Source of the DNA: Candidatus Cloacimonas acidaminovorans str. Evry
GTDB taxonomy: Bacteria > Cloacimonadota > Cloacimonadia > Cloacimonadales > Cloacimonadaceae
Length of the DNA stretch: 64,000 bases
Assembly (NCBI RefSeq): GCF_000146065.2
Contig: NC_020449.1
Span: forward strand, 2,146,654-2,210,653
Direction of reading: 5' to 3'
Below the pieces are notes generated by a model that made no database searches, had not been told where the DNA came from, and saw nothing but the letters and a program-made list of their open reading frames with translations. Made by a program: the position numbers and the translations under genes. Of the stretch, positions 57,511 through 64,000 are shown piece by piece (the first letter of the stretch is position 1; every line of letters starts with the position of its first letter).

Positions 57511-58525
57511 TTAAATTGAATTCCTCGGGATTTATTTTTTCCCTTAGTTTGGCTTCAATTTCTTGCAGCAGTGGCTGGTTTTCCGTTAAATAGAGCTTGG
57601 TTTTATCTGCTCCCTGACCCAGTTTGAGGTCATTGTAAGAGAACCAGGAACCGCTTTTCTTGATTATATCGTGCTGAACTGCCATTTCCAGAATGATATC
57701 CAGTTTGGAGATACCCTGGCCAAAAATAATAGGAAATTCTACTGTTTTAAAGGGAGGAGCGAATTTATTTTTCACTACTTTTACTTTGGTACGAGTTCCG
57801 ATAACTTGTGATTCGGAGCCGACATCTTTAATCTGGGCACCATGCCGAACTTCTAAGCGCACTGAAGCATAGAATTTTAGAGCTACTCCACCGGTTGTGG
57901 TTTCAGGGTTCATATAGGGACCGGCACCTATTTTCATTCTTGTCTGATTGATAAAAATAACTGCAGTATTGCTTTTAGAGACGATAGCAGTTAATTTTCG
58001 CAGTGCCTGGCTCATCAGTCGTGCCTGTAAGCCAACATGGCTATCTCCCATTTCACCTTCAATTTCCTGTTTGGGAACCAGTGCAGCGACGGAATCAATG
58101 ATTATTAAATCAACTGCAGAACTGCGAACAAGAGTTTCAGTAATTTCCAGTGCCTGTTCACCTCCATCGGGTTGAGAAAGCAAAAGGTCATCTGTAATTA
58201 CCCCCAAGTGCTTGGCATAAATAGGATCAAGGGCATGTTCAACATCAATAAAAGCAACTATTCCACCCTGTTTTTGACATTCTGCCGCAATATGCAAAGC
58301 CAAAGTTGTTTTACCTGATGCTTCAGCACCGTAAATTTCCGTGATTCTACCTTTGGGAATACCTCCAATTCCTAAGGCAATATCCAAGTTCAAAGCTCCT
58401 GTAGGAATTACATCTACAACCTGATGAGGTTTATCTCCCAGGCGCATTAAAGTTCCTACACCGTATTTTTTTTCCAGTTGTGAAATTGCTGTTTTTAAGG
58501 CAGCATCTTTGTTTTTATCCAGCAT
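57470..58525 (-). CDS. recA: Recombinase RecA
   Basis: A 351-aa strand-exchange protein. Walker [10 protein letters not shown], Walker [13 protein letters not shown], loop L1 [30 protein letters not shown] and loop L2 [16 protein letters not shown] are intact; the acidic C-terminus NVPEDNEES is typical. It overlaps thpR upstream by 11 bases and recX downstream. No LexA-like operator was recognised, and the tight operon suggests it depends on a promoter ahead of the adenosine-kinase gene or inside thpR. Confidence 0.98.
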   Translation of the reverse strand: MLDKNKDAALKTAISQLEKKYGVGTLMRLGDKPHQVVDVIPTGALNLDIALGIGGIPKGRITEIYGAEASGKTTLALHIAAECQKQGGIVAFIDVEHALDPIYAKHLGVITDDLLLSQPDGGEQALEITETLVRSSAVDLIIIDSVAALVPKQEIEGEMGDSHVGLQARLMSQALRKLTAIVSKSNTAVIFINQTRMKIGAGPYMNPETTTGGVALKFYASVRLEVRHGAQIKDVGSESQVIGTRTKVKVVKNKFAPPFKTVEFPIIFGQGISKLDIILEMAVQHDIIKKSGSWFSYNDLKLGQGADKTKLYLTENQPLLQEIEAKLREKINPEEFNLSAEENVPEDNEES

Positions 58526-59102
58526 TTATCCTCCGGCTGTGAATTAAATTATATCTGTTTAAAACGGTATATTGCGGTCCCTCTGGAAATAATTGACTTT
58601 TAAACAGACAAAGGCAGTCAAAATATAGGGGCTCGTGTTTTATCTTTCTGCTCATTATTTCTCTTTCCAAAGCGGGATTTAGGGATGATTTCAACCGTGC
58701 CAAAGTGATGTGTAATTTCATTGCTTTTTTATCCGCTTCAATTCCGCAGGCGGAAAGCTCTTTCAGCAAACGCCTATTCAGTTTGAAAATATCTTCATTT
58801 TCACTGGAAAGCTTCAGCCATAAAAGATGGGGCTGAAGAGAAGGAAAAAATTCCAAACCTTCAGGACGAAAAATGAAAGAGGGAAAACCTTCCAGTTGTT
58901 TTGCCAGCACTTCATCTATAATCCTTATTTCTTGGGGCTGAACATCTCCAATAAAAAGCAGTGTTAAATGTAAATTTTCCGGTTTAACCCAATTTACATA
59001 AGGCGGAGTTGTTTTAGAATATCTGTTAACTACGCTCCCAAGTTCACTTTTCAAGGGTTTGGGTAATTCCAGGGCAATAAAAGTGCGAATCATCATTTTC
59101 AA
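58515..59102 (-). CDS. thpR: RNA 2',3'-cyclic phosphodiesterase (2H family)
   Basis: A 195-aa 2H phosphoesterase. The two catalytic H-x-T-x motifs are HLTLLFIG (N-terminal half) and HITLARLK (C-terminal half), and the N-terminus RTFIALELP is characteristic of ThpR/LigT. It opens 2',3'-cyclic phosphates in RNA. It overlaps the adenosine-specific kinase by four bases and recA by 11. Start could also be the second or fourth codon (ATG repeats). Confidence 0.93.
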   Translation of the reverse strand: MKMMIRTFIALELPKPLKSELGSVVNRYSKTTPPYVNWVKPENLHLTLLFIGDVQPQEIRIIDEVLAKQLEGFPSFIFRPEGLEFFPSLQPHLLWLKLSSENEDIFKLNRRLLKELSACGIEADKKAMKLHITLARLKSSLNPALEREIMSRKIKHEPLYFDCLCLFKSQLFPEGPQYTVLNRYNLIHSRRINAG

Positions 59103-59581
59103 CGCTTATATCCAATATCCAAAAGGAATTTCTTCCGATGTGTAATATCTGTATCCAATTCTATTCCCTTAGGTGAAAAACCGTCAATAACGCCTAAAAT
59201 ACCTCTTCCCTGTTCTGTCTGAGCTAAAATCACTTCTACCGGATTAGCTGTAGCACAAAAAATATTAACCACTTCCCGGCAGTCCTTAACCGCTTGCATT
59301 ATATTGATAGGAAAAGCATTCCGCAGAATAATCAGAAAACTGTGCCCGGCACCTAAACGAAACATATTTTCCACCGCTATTTCTATCAGTTCATTATCCG
59401 TTCCTTCTTTGCGAACTAAACAAGGACCCGAGGATTCACAAAAAGCCAAACCAAATTTAATTTCCGGTACACTGGTAACAAGCGCCTCATATAGGTCTTC
59501 CACTGTTTTGATAAAATGGCTTTGACCTAAGATTATGTTACAATCAGAGGGAAACTTGAGTGCTTCTGTGATTATTTCCAT
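59099..59581 (-). CDS. Adenosine-specific kinase (DUF355-type)
   Basis: A 160-aa protein matching the small adenosine-specific kinase family described from thermophiles: [83 protein letters not shown] and [10 protein letters not shown]. Expected to phosphorylate adenosine to AMP. It is the first gene of the thpR-recA-recX operon, with a TTGACA on the minus strand (complement of 59644-59649) about 65 bases upstream but a weak -10. Confidence 0.92.
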   Translation of the reverse strand: MEIITEALKFPSDCNIILGQSHFIKTVEDLYEALVTSVPEIKFGLAFCESSGPCLVRKEGTDNELIEIAVENMFRLGAGHSFLIILRNAFPINIMQAVKDCREVVNIFCATANPVEVILAQTEQGRGILGVIDGFSPKGIELDTDITHRKKFLLDIGYKR

Positions 59582-60113
59582 TGTGTGTTCTTCCTTCTAA
59601 CTCATATTCTCTTACTTAACCCTTAAAAAAAACAAAAAAGGAATGTCAAGGAAAAGTTTTCCCCCTTGATGCCAAATTCCGATTCTCTATTTCTGCCAAA
59701 AGTATCTTGTAGAGATACATTTACCCTTCTTCTCTGTTTGCAGTAATAACCAGGTTACAAATAAGTAACGACTCCGTAACGAGACAACGGAAGTGTTAGG
59801 GAAGTGTTACAGAAGTGTTACGGGGTCTATTAGGAAAGGACTATAAAATAAGCAATTATGCAATTCAATCAGATTAGGGCAATTTTTTACACCAAGAACC
59901 ACCGAAGCCACCGAAAAAATTCAATAGTTATCACTTTTCTCTGTTTTCTCTTTTTCTCGCTGTTTTTTCTTCTCTCTTTTTCTCTTTTTCTCTTTGTAAA
60001 AAACTCTCTCTTTTTTCGGTGGCTTCGGTGGCTAAAAATTCATATTTTTAATCTGCTTGAAACCAGTCGTCCTTAGTCCTCACTGCCAAACAAATTCGTG
60101 AATAGGTTAAAAG
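59582..60113. repeat. Gene-free repeat cluster
   Basis: About 530 bases holding three 11-bp AGTGTTA-units at 59792-59824, a long palindrome of the CTCGGTG/CGGTGGC family (59884-59921 with 60011-60040; perfect core of about 20 bp) around a pyrimidine-rich TCTTTTTCTC spacer, and the left arm of the GTCCTCACTGCC hairpin (60072-60090) whose right arm lies in rsmD. No gene recognised. Confidence 0.75.
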
Positions 60114-60143
60114 TTATTTCGGCAGTGACAACTCCTTACTTAA
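60072..60143. repeat. GTCCTCACTGCC hairpin overlapping rsmD
   Basis: Left arm TTAGTCCTCACTGCC (60074-60088) pairs with right arm GGCAGTGACAACTCCTTA (60121-60138). The rsmD stop (60114-60116) and the last codons fall in the loop/right arm. Second copy of the element at 6177-6247. Confidence 0.75.
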
Positions 60144-60686
60144 ATCATTATTCCTTGCCCTCAGCCAGGTAAAATGAGACCTCTTAAAGCACTTTTCCTT
60201 TGTAATATAGGGCAAAAATTCCTCTGCGATGATTTCCTGAGGGGAATGTTCCACAATAATGCTACCTTCCTCATTCAGCAGTGACTTTTCATAGATAAGT
60301 TTCAGAGTGGGGTTAATCAAATTTTTGTCATAAGGTGGATCAATAAATATGATATCGTATTTATTTTCACAGGATTTCAAATATACATCCACCTTTTTTC
60401 GCCAGAGATGACAATTCTCGGAACAACCTAAAAGATTTATATTCTGCAAAATAGTGTTAATAGCGGAAGGAGCAAATTCTACAAAATCAACCCAGACAGC
60501 TCCTCGTGAAAGTGTTTCCAAACCTAAAGAACCGCTTCCGGCAAAAAGGTCTAAAACCCTGCAACCTGCATAATCCTGAAGAACGCTGAAAATAACTTCC
60601 CGATTGAAAGAAGAGGTAGGTCTGGTACTCATTCCAGGAACTAAAAACAGGTTTCTTTTTTTATAGATACCGGTTATAATACGCAT
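60114..60686 (-). CDS. rsmD: 16S rRNA (guanine-966-N2)-methyltransferase RsmD
   Basis: A 190-aa enzyme from the preferred start (family N-terminus MRIITG; an ORF extension to 60761 lacks similarity). Motif I VLDLFAGSGSLGLETLSRGA and motif IV DPPYDK in IIFIDPPYDKN identify an N2-guanine methylase. Substrate-binding N-terminal R-P-T-S-S-F-N-R-E segment is present. The C-terminal SKELSLPK and the stop codon lie in a dispersed hairpin repeat, so the protein end is repeat-derived. A coaD gene often follows rsmD elsewhere; not here. Confidence 0.93.
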   Translation of the reverse strand: MRIITGIYKKRNLFLVPGMSTRPTSSFNREVIFSVLQDYAGCRVLDLFAGSGSLGLETLSRGAVWVDFVEFAPSAINTILQNINLLGCSENCHLWRKKVDVYLKSCENKYDIIFIDPPYDKNLINPTLKLIYEKSLLNEEGSIIVEHSPQEIIAEEFLPYITKEKCFKRSHFTWLRARNNDLSKELSLPK

Positions 60687-60743
60687 TTGGGACTCATATC
60701 CTTTTATTAGAATGAAAATTCCTTCTTCTTTCCTGTGTTTTTT

Positions 60744-60770
60744 ATTGTCATTCCTATGCAAGCAGGAATT
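60744..60770. repeat. TTGTCATTCCTATGCAAGCAGGAAT palindrome copy
   Basis: TTGTCATTCC then GCAAGCAGGAAT: a member of the dispersed palindrome family, ending two bases before the stop codon of the 55-aa gene. Confidence 0.65.
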
Positions 60771-60771
60771 A

Positions 60772-60939
60772 TCACTTATTCTTGGGTTTTTTACGCAATC
60801 CCTTAAATTTCAATTCCAGTTGCACGGGAAAAGGATCATAAAAAGGACAGGTAATAATAAGCACCAAATCCTTTTGTTTACATTTTTCATAACAGCTTGC
60901 GCAAAGGGAATTGATGTTCAAGGTATGTTTTTGCTTCAT
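60772..60939 (-). CDS. Small 55-aa Cys-rich protein
   Basis: ATG at 60939 shares its A with the TGA of the upstream gene (TGATG), so the two are translationally coupled. It encodes MKQKHTLNINSLCASCYEKC, a CPFYDPFPVQLELKFKG segment and a basic tail KKPKNK. Cysteines at 13, 16, 20 and 31 could bind a metal ion. I do not recognise the family. It is probably real because of the coupling and biased composition; a repeat follows its stop. Confidence 0.65.
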   Translation of the reverse strand: MKQKHTLNINSLCASCYEKCKQKDLVLIITCPFYDPFPVQLELKFKGLRKKPKNK

Positions 60940-61514
60940 CAGGGCTGATTTTTTAAGCTCTGCATCTCCAGAAATAGCGATAACAGGTCACTCAATTTAA
61001 CCTCGCTCAGTTTTTGGTCTTTATCAAATTTAGCCAGCATCGCAATTAAGAAATCTTGAACATTGTATTCGCCAACATCGCCTGTTTCGGAAATTAAACT
61101 TAGCTGTGCCTGCTGTTCAATTTCTTCCAGAATTTCTCTTAAGGTATCAAGTTCGGATTCATCAACTAAAACATCTTCAGGCATAACTTCACTAAAAATC
61201 AATTCTGAACCCTGCATTTCTTCCATTAGCTTTTCCCGTGCTTTAGCCATATTGAGGAAACCCTGATGGTCAAGGATTTTTAAATAGGCAAGTTCTTCCG
61301 GAGAAAAGAGTTGCTCCAAACGGGGATCGTAAGTTCTATTAGGATCGTTTAAAATACGCAGATGAAGCTCCTCTATCCTTTCCCGTAATTCCGGAGAAGG
61401 ATCATTTTGACTGATTAGCTCATAAGCGGCTAATGCATCATAAAATTGATTCTGTTCTTCAAATAATCTGGCTAAAGTAAGAGTAGGTTTCCAGCTGCGT
61501 GAATTTGTCTTCAT
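60939..61514 (-). CDS. TPR-like helical protein, unknown function
   Basis: A 191-aa protein. Residues about 10-45 resemble one TPR hairpin (LARLFEEQNQFYDALAAYELISQ); the rest is acidic and helical (DESELDTLREILEEIEQQ) with no enzyme motif or membrane segment. It is followed by the 55-aa Cys-rich gene with a one-base overlap. Family unknown; it may be a lineage-specific partner of that small protein. Confidence 0.7.
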   Translation of the reverse strand: MKTNSRSWKPTLTLARLFEEQNQFYDALAAYELISQNDPSPELRERIEELHLRILNDPNRTYDPRLEQLFSPEELAYLKILDHQGFLNMAKAREKLMEEMQGSELIFSEVMPEDVLVDESELDTLREILEEIEQQAQLSLISETGDVGEYNVQDFLIAMLAKFDKDQKLSEVKLSDLLSLFLEMQSLKNQP

Positions 61515-61588
61515 TTACTATCTCCCATTATTTCATAGAGACACAATAGAAGAACTTTGTTTTATGTCAACTGCTTTCTTTAGGGATT

Positions 61589-61640
61589 TTTTTACACCGA
61601 GAACAGCGAAAACACCGAGATTTATTTACAAGGCCTTGTA
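61589..61640. repeat. Single arm of the CTCGGTG repeat family
   Basis: TTTTTTTACACCGAGAACAG, then CACCGAGATTTATTTACAAGG. The inverse matches TTTGTAAAAAAATCTCGGTG at 16290. It lies between two minus-strand genes. Confidence 0.65.
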
Positions 61641-61662
61641 AAATCCATATACTGTGAAACAA

Positions 61663-62628
61663 TCAGGGAATATTGGAATATAACACTGCTTTATTTTTTC
61701 CGCTGCTTTTCCCTTCATACATTGCTTTATCTGCTCTGTCTACAAGTTCTTTGCTATCCAGATGGTCTTGTCCGTTATAAAAACTAACCCCAATAGTAAT
61801 TGTAACCTTAATCTGATTGCCTTTATAGTTAATAATAAGTTCTTCAATAGCTTTCCGAATGCGTTCTACAACTATCATTGCTCCTGATTCCGTCGTTTCG
61901 GAAAAAAGGAACAAAAATTCTTCTCCACCCCAACGGCAAACTGAATCTGTTACTCTGATTTTCTGCAAAAAGGATTGAGTCAGCTTTACCAGAACAAGGT
62001 CTCCGCAATCGTGACCATAAGTATCATTTACCTTTTTAAAATCATCAATATCAGCAATACCAACAGCAAAACCGCGGTTAGTTTCCAGAGAGCTGATAAT
62101 TTCTTTATTCAGCATTTCTAACATTACCCATCTGTTATAAAGTCCGGTTAGAGAATCATATTTTGCCTGTCGTTTGAGGCCTATATTGGCGTTGCTCAGT
62201 TCCTTATTCAAAGTTTCCAAACTCTGAAACAATTCTCCCTGAACTTTTTCGGACCTTACCTGAACATCAATATCCACAAAAATATCCAGAATGCCCATAA
62301 CTTTGCCTTTATCATTAAACAATGCGGAACGATAAAGATCAGCCCAGAAAATACTGCCATCCTTTCGTTTATAGCGTTGTGTTTTACGCAAACTGCAAAC
62401 TTTTCCCTCAGCTAATTTACTCAGTTCCTGATTTAGGGTCTGTTGTTCTTCAGCAAGAGTTATATCTTTAATATTCAGGGTATTAGTTTCTTCTTCCGTC
62501 CAGCCCAGGGCTTTACACCAGGCAGGATTTACGGCACTAAAATTTCCTTTCGTATCGGTTGTTCCGATAGCAACTAAGGCGCTATTAAAAATTTTAGCAT
62601 ACAGGTCTTCTTGCGGTAAAGATTTCAT
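61663..62628 (-). CDS. PAS-GGDEF diguanylate cyclase
   Basis: A 321-aa cytoplasmic signalling protein. A PAS domain (about 10-125: AIGTTDTKGNFSAVNPAWCKALGW ... GILDIFVDIDV) is followed by a helix and a GGDEF domain with GGEEF active site (CRWGGEEFLFLF). RVTD five residues before it is an I-site for product inhibition. It makes c-di-GMP in response to an unknown small signal. Second diguanylate cyclase in the window; no phosphodiesterase (EAL/HD-GYP) is present. Confidence 0.92.
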   Translation of the reverse strand: MKSLPQEDLYAKIFNSALVAIGTTDTKGNFSAVNPAWCKALGWTEEETNTLNIKDITLAEEQQTLNQELSKLAEGKVCSLRKTQRYKRKDGSIFWADLYRSALFNDKGKVMGILDIFVDIDVQVRSEKVQGELFQSLETLNKELSNANIGLKRQAKYDSLTGLYNRWVMLEMLNKEIISSLETNRGFAVGIADIDDFKKVNDTYGHDCGDLVLVKLTQSFLQKIRVTDSVCRWGGEEFLFLFSETTESGAMIVVERIRKAIEELIINYKGNQIKVTITIGVSFYNGQDHLDSKELVDRADKAMYEGKSSGKNKAVLYSNIP

Positions 62629-62697
62629 ATCAGCTTCCTTTAATTTAGTTATGTTTTTTTGGGACAGTTGCAGGCAGGAAAATCTGCACTGAAGTTA

Positions 62698-63894
62698 TTA
62701 CATTGCATTGAGTTTTTCCCTTATTTGCCGTTGCAAATTGCTTTTTATCCGGGTAAGTTCTTCTTCATCAGGAATATATTGCACTTGAACCGGTTCCAGC
62801 ATTGCAAAACCGCATTCTTTCGGGTCTCCTAAAAGCTGATGTAAAATTGGTATACTTTGTCCACCCCAACCGTAACTTCCGAAAGCAAGACCAATCTTAT
62901 TCCGGGGTGAAAGTCCTTTTAAATAATAAAGAAAGGCAGCTACCGTAGGCAAAATGGAACTGTTTAAAGTTGGTGAGCCGACAGCAATAAATTTGGCATC
63001 CATCACAGCAGTCATAACATCTGAAATATGATTGGTCTGCAAATTAACTAATTGAGCTCTAAAACCTTCTGCTTCAAATGCGGCAGAAATAGTATAAGCA
63101 AGTTTTTGAGTGGATTTCCACATCGTATCGTAAATAATTAACGCTTTATAATCATCTGCAATATTATAAGCCCAATTGTGGTAAGCAGAAAGGATTTCAG
63201 GAATATTTTCTGCTGTCCAGATAACTCCATGACTGGGACATATCATATTTATATCCCATTTTCCCGCTTCTTCCAAAACCTTCTTAACCTGTTTGGAATA
63301 GGGCAAAACAATATTGGCATAATACTTTTTTGCCTCTTCCATAACTATGCCTGCTGGAAGTTCTTTGGCAAAGCGTTCATTAGAAGCAATATGCTGACCG
63401 AAACCATCGTTGGAAAACAGGATTTTCTCTTCGGGACAATAAGTAAATTGATTATCAGGCCAGTGCACCATCGGGGTAGTTAAAAAAGCTAAAGTTCTTT
63501 TCCCAATTTTAATGCTGTCTCCGCTTTTGATTTCGTTAAAATTCCAGTCCTGCTTAAAATGCCTTTTCAGAGCTTTTATACCATTGGCATTAGTGTAGAT
63601 AGCCGTATCGGGAAGGTATTTAATCAGTTCCGGCAAGCCACCGCTATGATCCATTTCCGTATGATTTTGAATTAAAACATCAATCTTGGAGGGGTCAATT
63701 ATATCGCTTATTCGGGAAAGCATTTCTTCAAACAGAAAACTCTTCACATTATCTATAAGGGTAACCTTCTCATCTATAATCAGATAGGCATTATATGTGC
63801 TACCTCGTTGAGTTATATAACCATGAAAATTACGCAAATCCCAGTCAATAACTCCAACCCAGTAAACGCCTTCTTTCAGTTTAATTGCTTTCAT
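62698..63894 (-). CDS. Flavodiiron protein (FprA-type A flavoprotein)
   Basis: A 398-aa enzyme from the preferred start. The N-terminal metallo-beta-lactamase fold binds the diiron site: H-x-E-x-D-H in NHTEMDHSGG, then MVHWPDNQ, SNDGFGQH and PSHGVIW supply further ligands. The C-terminal flavodoxin domain has LIIYDTMWKST (FMN phosphate loop), VGSPTLNSS and AFGSYGWGGQS. It reduces O2 to water or NO to N2O in anaerobes, with a rubredoxin partner usually encoded elsewhere. ATGs at 63906 and 63945 lie upstream; the 63945 extension sits in a small hairpin (63925-63942) and lacks family similarity. Confidence 0.95.
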   Translation of the reverse strand: MKAIKLKEGVYWVGVIDWDLRNFHGYITQRGSTYNAYLIIDEKVTLIDNVKSFLFEEMLSRISDIIDPSKIDVLIQNHTEMDHSGGLPELIKYLPDTAIYTNANGIKALKRHFKQDWNFNEIKSGDSIKIGKRTLAFLTTPMVHWPDNQFTYCPEEKILFSNDGFGQHIASNERFAKELPAGIVMEEAKKYYANIVLPYSKQVKKVLEEAGKWDINMICPSHGVIWTAENIPEILSAYHNWAYNIADDYKALIIYDTMWKSTQKLAYTISAAFEAEGFRAQLVNLQTNHISDVMTAVMDAKFIAVGSPTLNSSILPTVAAFLYYLKGLSPRNKIGLAFGSYGWGGQSIPILHQLLGDPKECGFAMLEPVQVQYIPDEEELTRIKSNLQRQIREKLNAM

Positions 63895-63924
63895 AGCTCT
63901 ATCCATCTTCTTTTTATGCGGAAT

Positions 63925-63942
63925 AACGATGTCCTCATCGTT
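63925..63942. repeat. Short hairpin AACGATG-TCCT-CATCGTT
   Basis: Perfect 7-bp stem with TCCT loop, the same core as 27177-27194, located just upstream of the flavodiiron-protein start. It may act as a regulatory hairpin or a miniature repeat. Confidence 0.6.
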
Positions 63943-64000
63943 CATCTATATAAAATCATTTCTATTTTGAAAATTCCTTTATCCTTCCTGTGCAAACAGG

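Overview
The window looks like a chromosomal segment of a Candidatus Cloacimonadota bacterium (Cloacimonas-like; inference). It is A+T-rich and densely coded. It carries Gram-negative outer-membrane barrel and PorV-like proteins, anaerobe markers (a flavodiiron protein, ferredoxin-type proteins), and giant secreted proteins, one ending in the FlgD-like PNPFNPETTI tail typical of Fibrobacteres-Chlorobi-Bacteroidetes relatives. No prophage, transposase gene, integrase or CRISPR array was found.

Layout. 0.2-6.1 kb: mutS2-dnaG-rpoD macromolecular-synthesis operon (+). 6.2-15 kb: M14 carboxypeptidase, ABC-F ATPase, a repeat-rich gap, a macro-domain protein (+), then glycogen phosphorylase with a secreted lamin-tail protein (-). 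15.3-17.8 kb: a small accessory patch with ArsR/DGC-domain genes and an orphan DUF234 ATPase. 18.1-22.4 kb: a 1418-aa secreted mosaic protein. 22.5-26 kb: fba and gapA with a type II restriction-modification cassette (SPPY-type methyltransferase plus BglII/BstYI-family endonuclease) between them. 26.3-28 kb: polysaccharide deacetylase and methyltransferase. 28.3-37.4 kb (-): two outer-membrane proteins, a MalK/UgpC-type ATPase, then purA-OMP-DUF362-ftsB-diguanylate cyclase as one compact operon. 37.7-39.5 kb (+): DUF4139 and Hsp20. 39.5-40.15 kb: a gene-free repeat island. 40.1-42.4 kb (-): dxr, a PorV-like protein, tRNA-CAT. 42.6-45.7 kb (+): nadC with a terminator-containing leader, a zinc-ribbon coiled-coil protein, RNase P RNA, an exported protein. 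45.9-47.4 kb (+): a Clp-fold SDH proteinase overlapping a YafQ-type toxin-antitoxin pair. 47.4-56.6 kb (-): Nudix, HtrA, and a 2217-aa secreted protein with an internal duplication. 56.9-59.6 kb (-): adenosine-specific kinase-thpR-recA-recX. 60.1-64 kb (-): rsmD, a newly spotted 55-aa Cys-rich gene, a TPR-like protein, a PAS-GGDEF protein and a flavodiiron protein.

Most interesting points: (1) the restriction-modification cassette lies seamlessly between two glycolytic genes, and the window is strongly depleted of RGATCY (2 of 91 GATC sites in my hand count), which predicts the enzyme's specificity; (2) a proteinase-antitoxin-toxin three-gene cassette; (3) a leader ORF plus intrinsic terminator directly before nadC; (4) several families of dispersed palindromic repeats, two of which supply the last codons and stop codon of recX and rsmD; (5) 11-bp tandem arrays at two loci 50 kb apart. 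All counts and alignments were made by eye.
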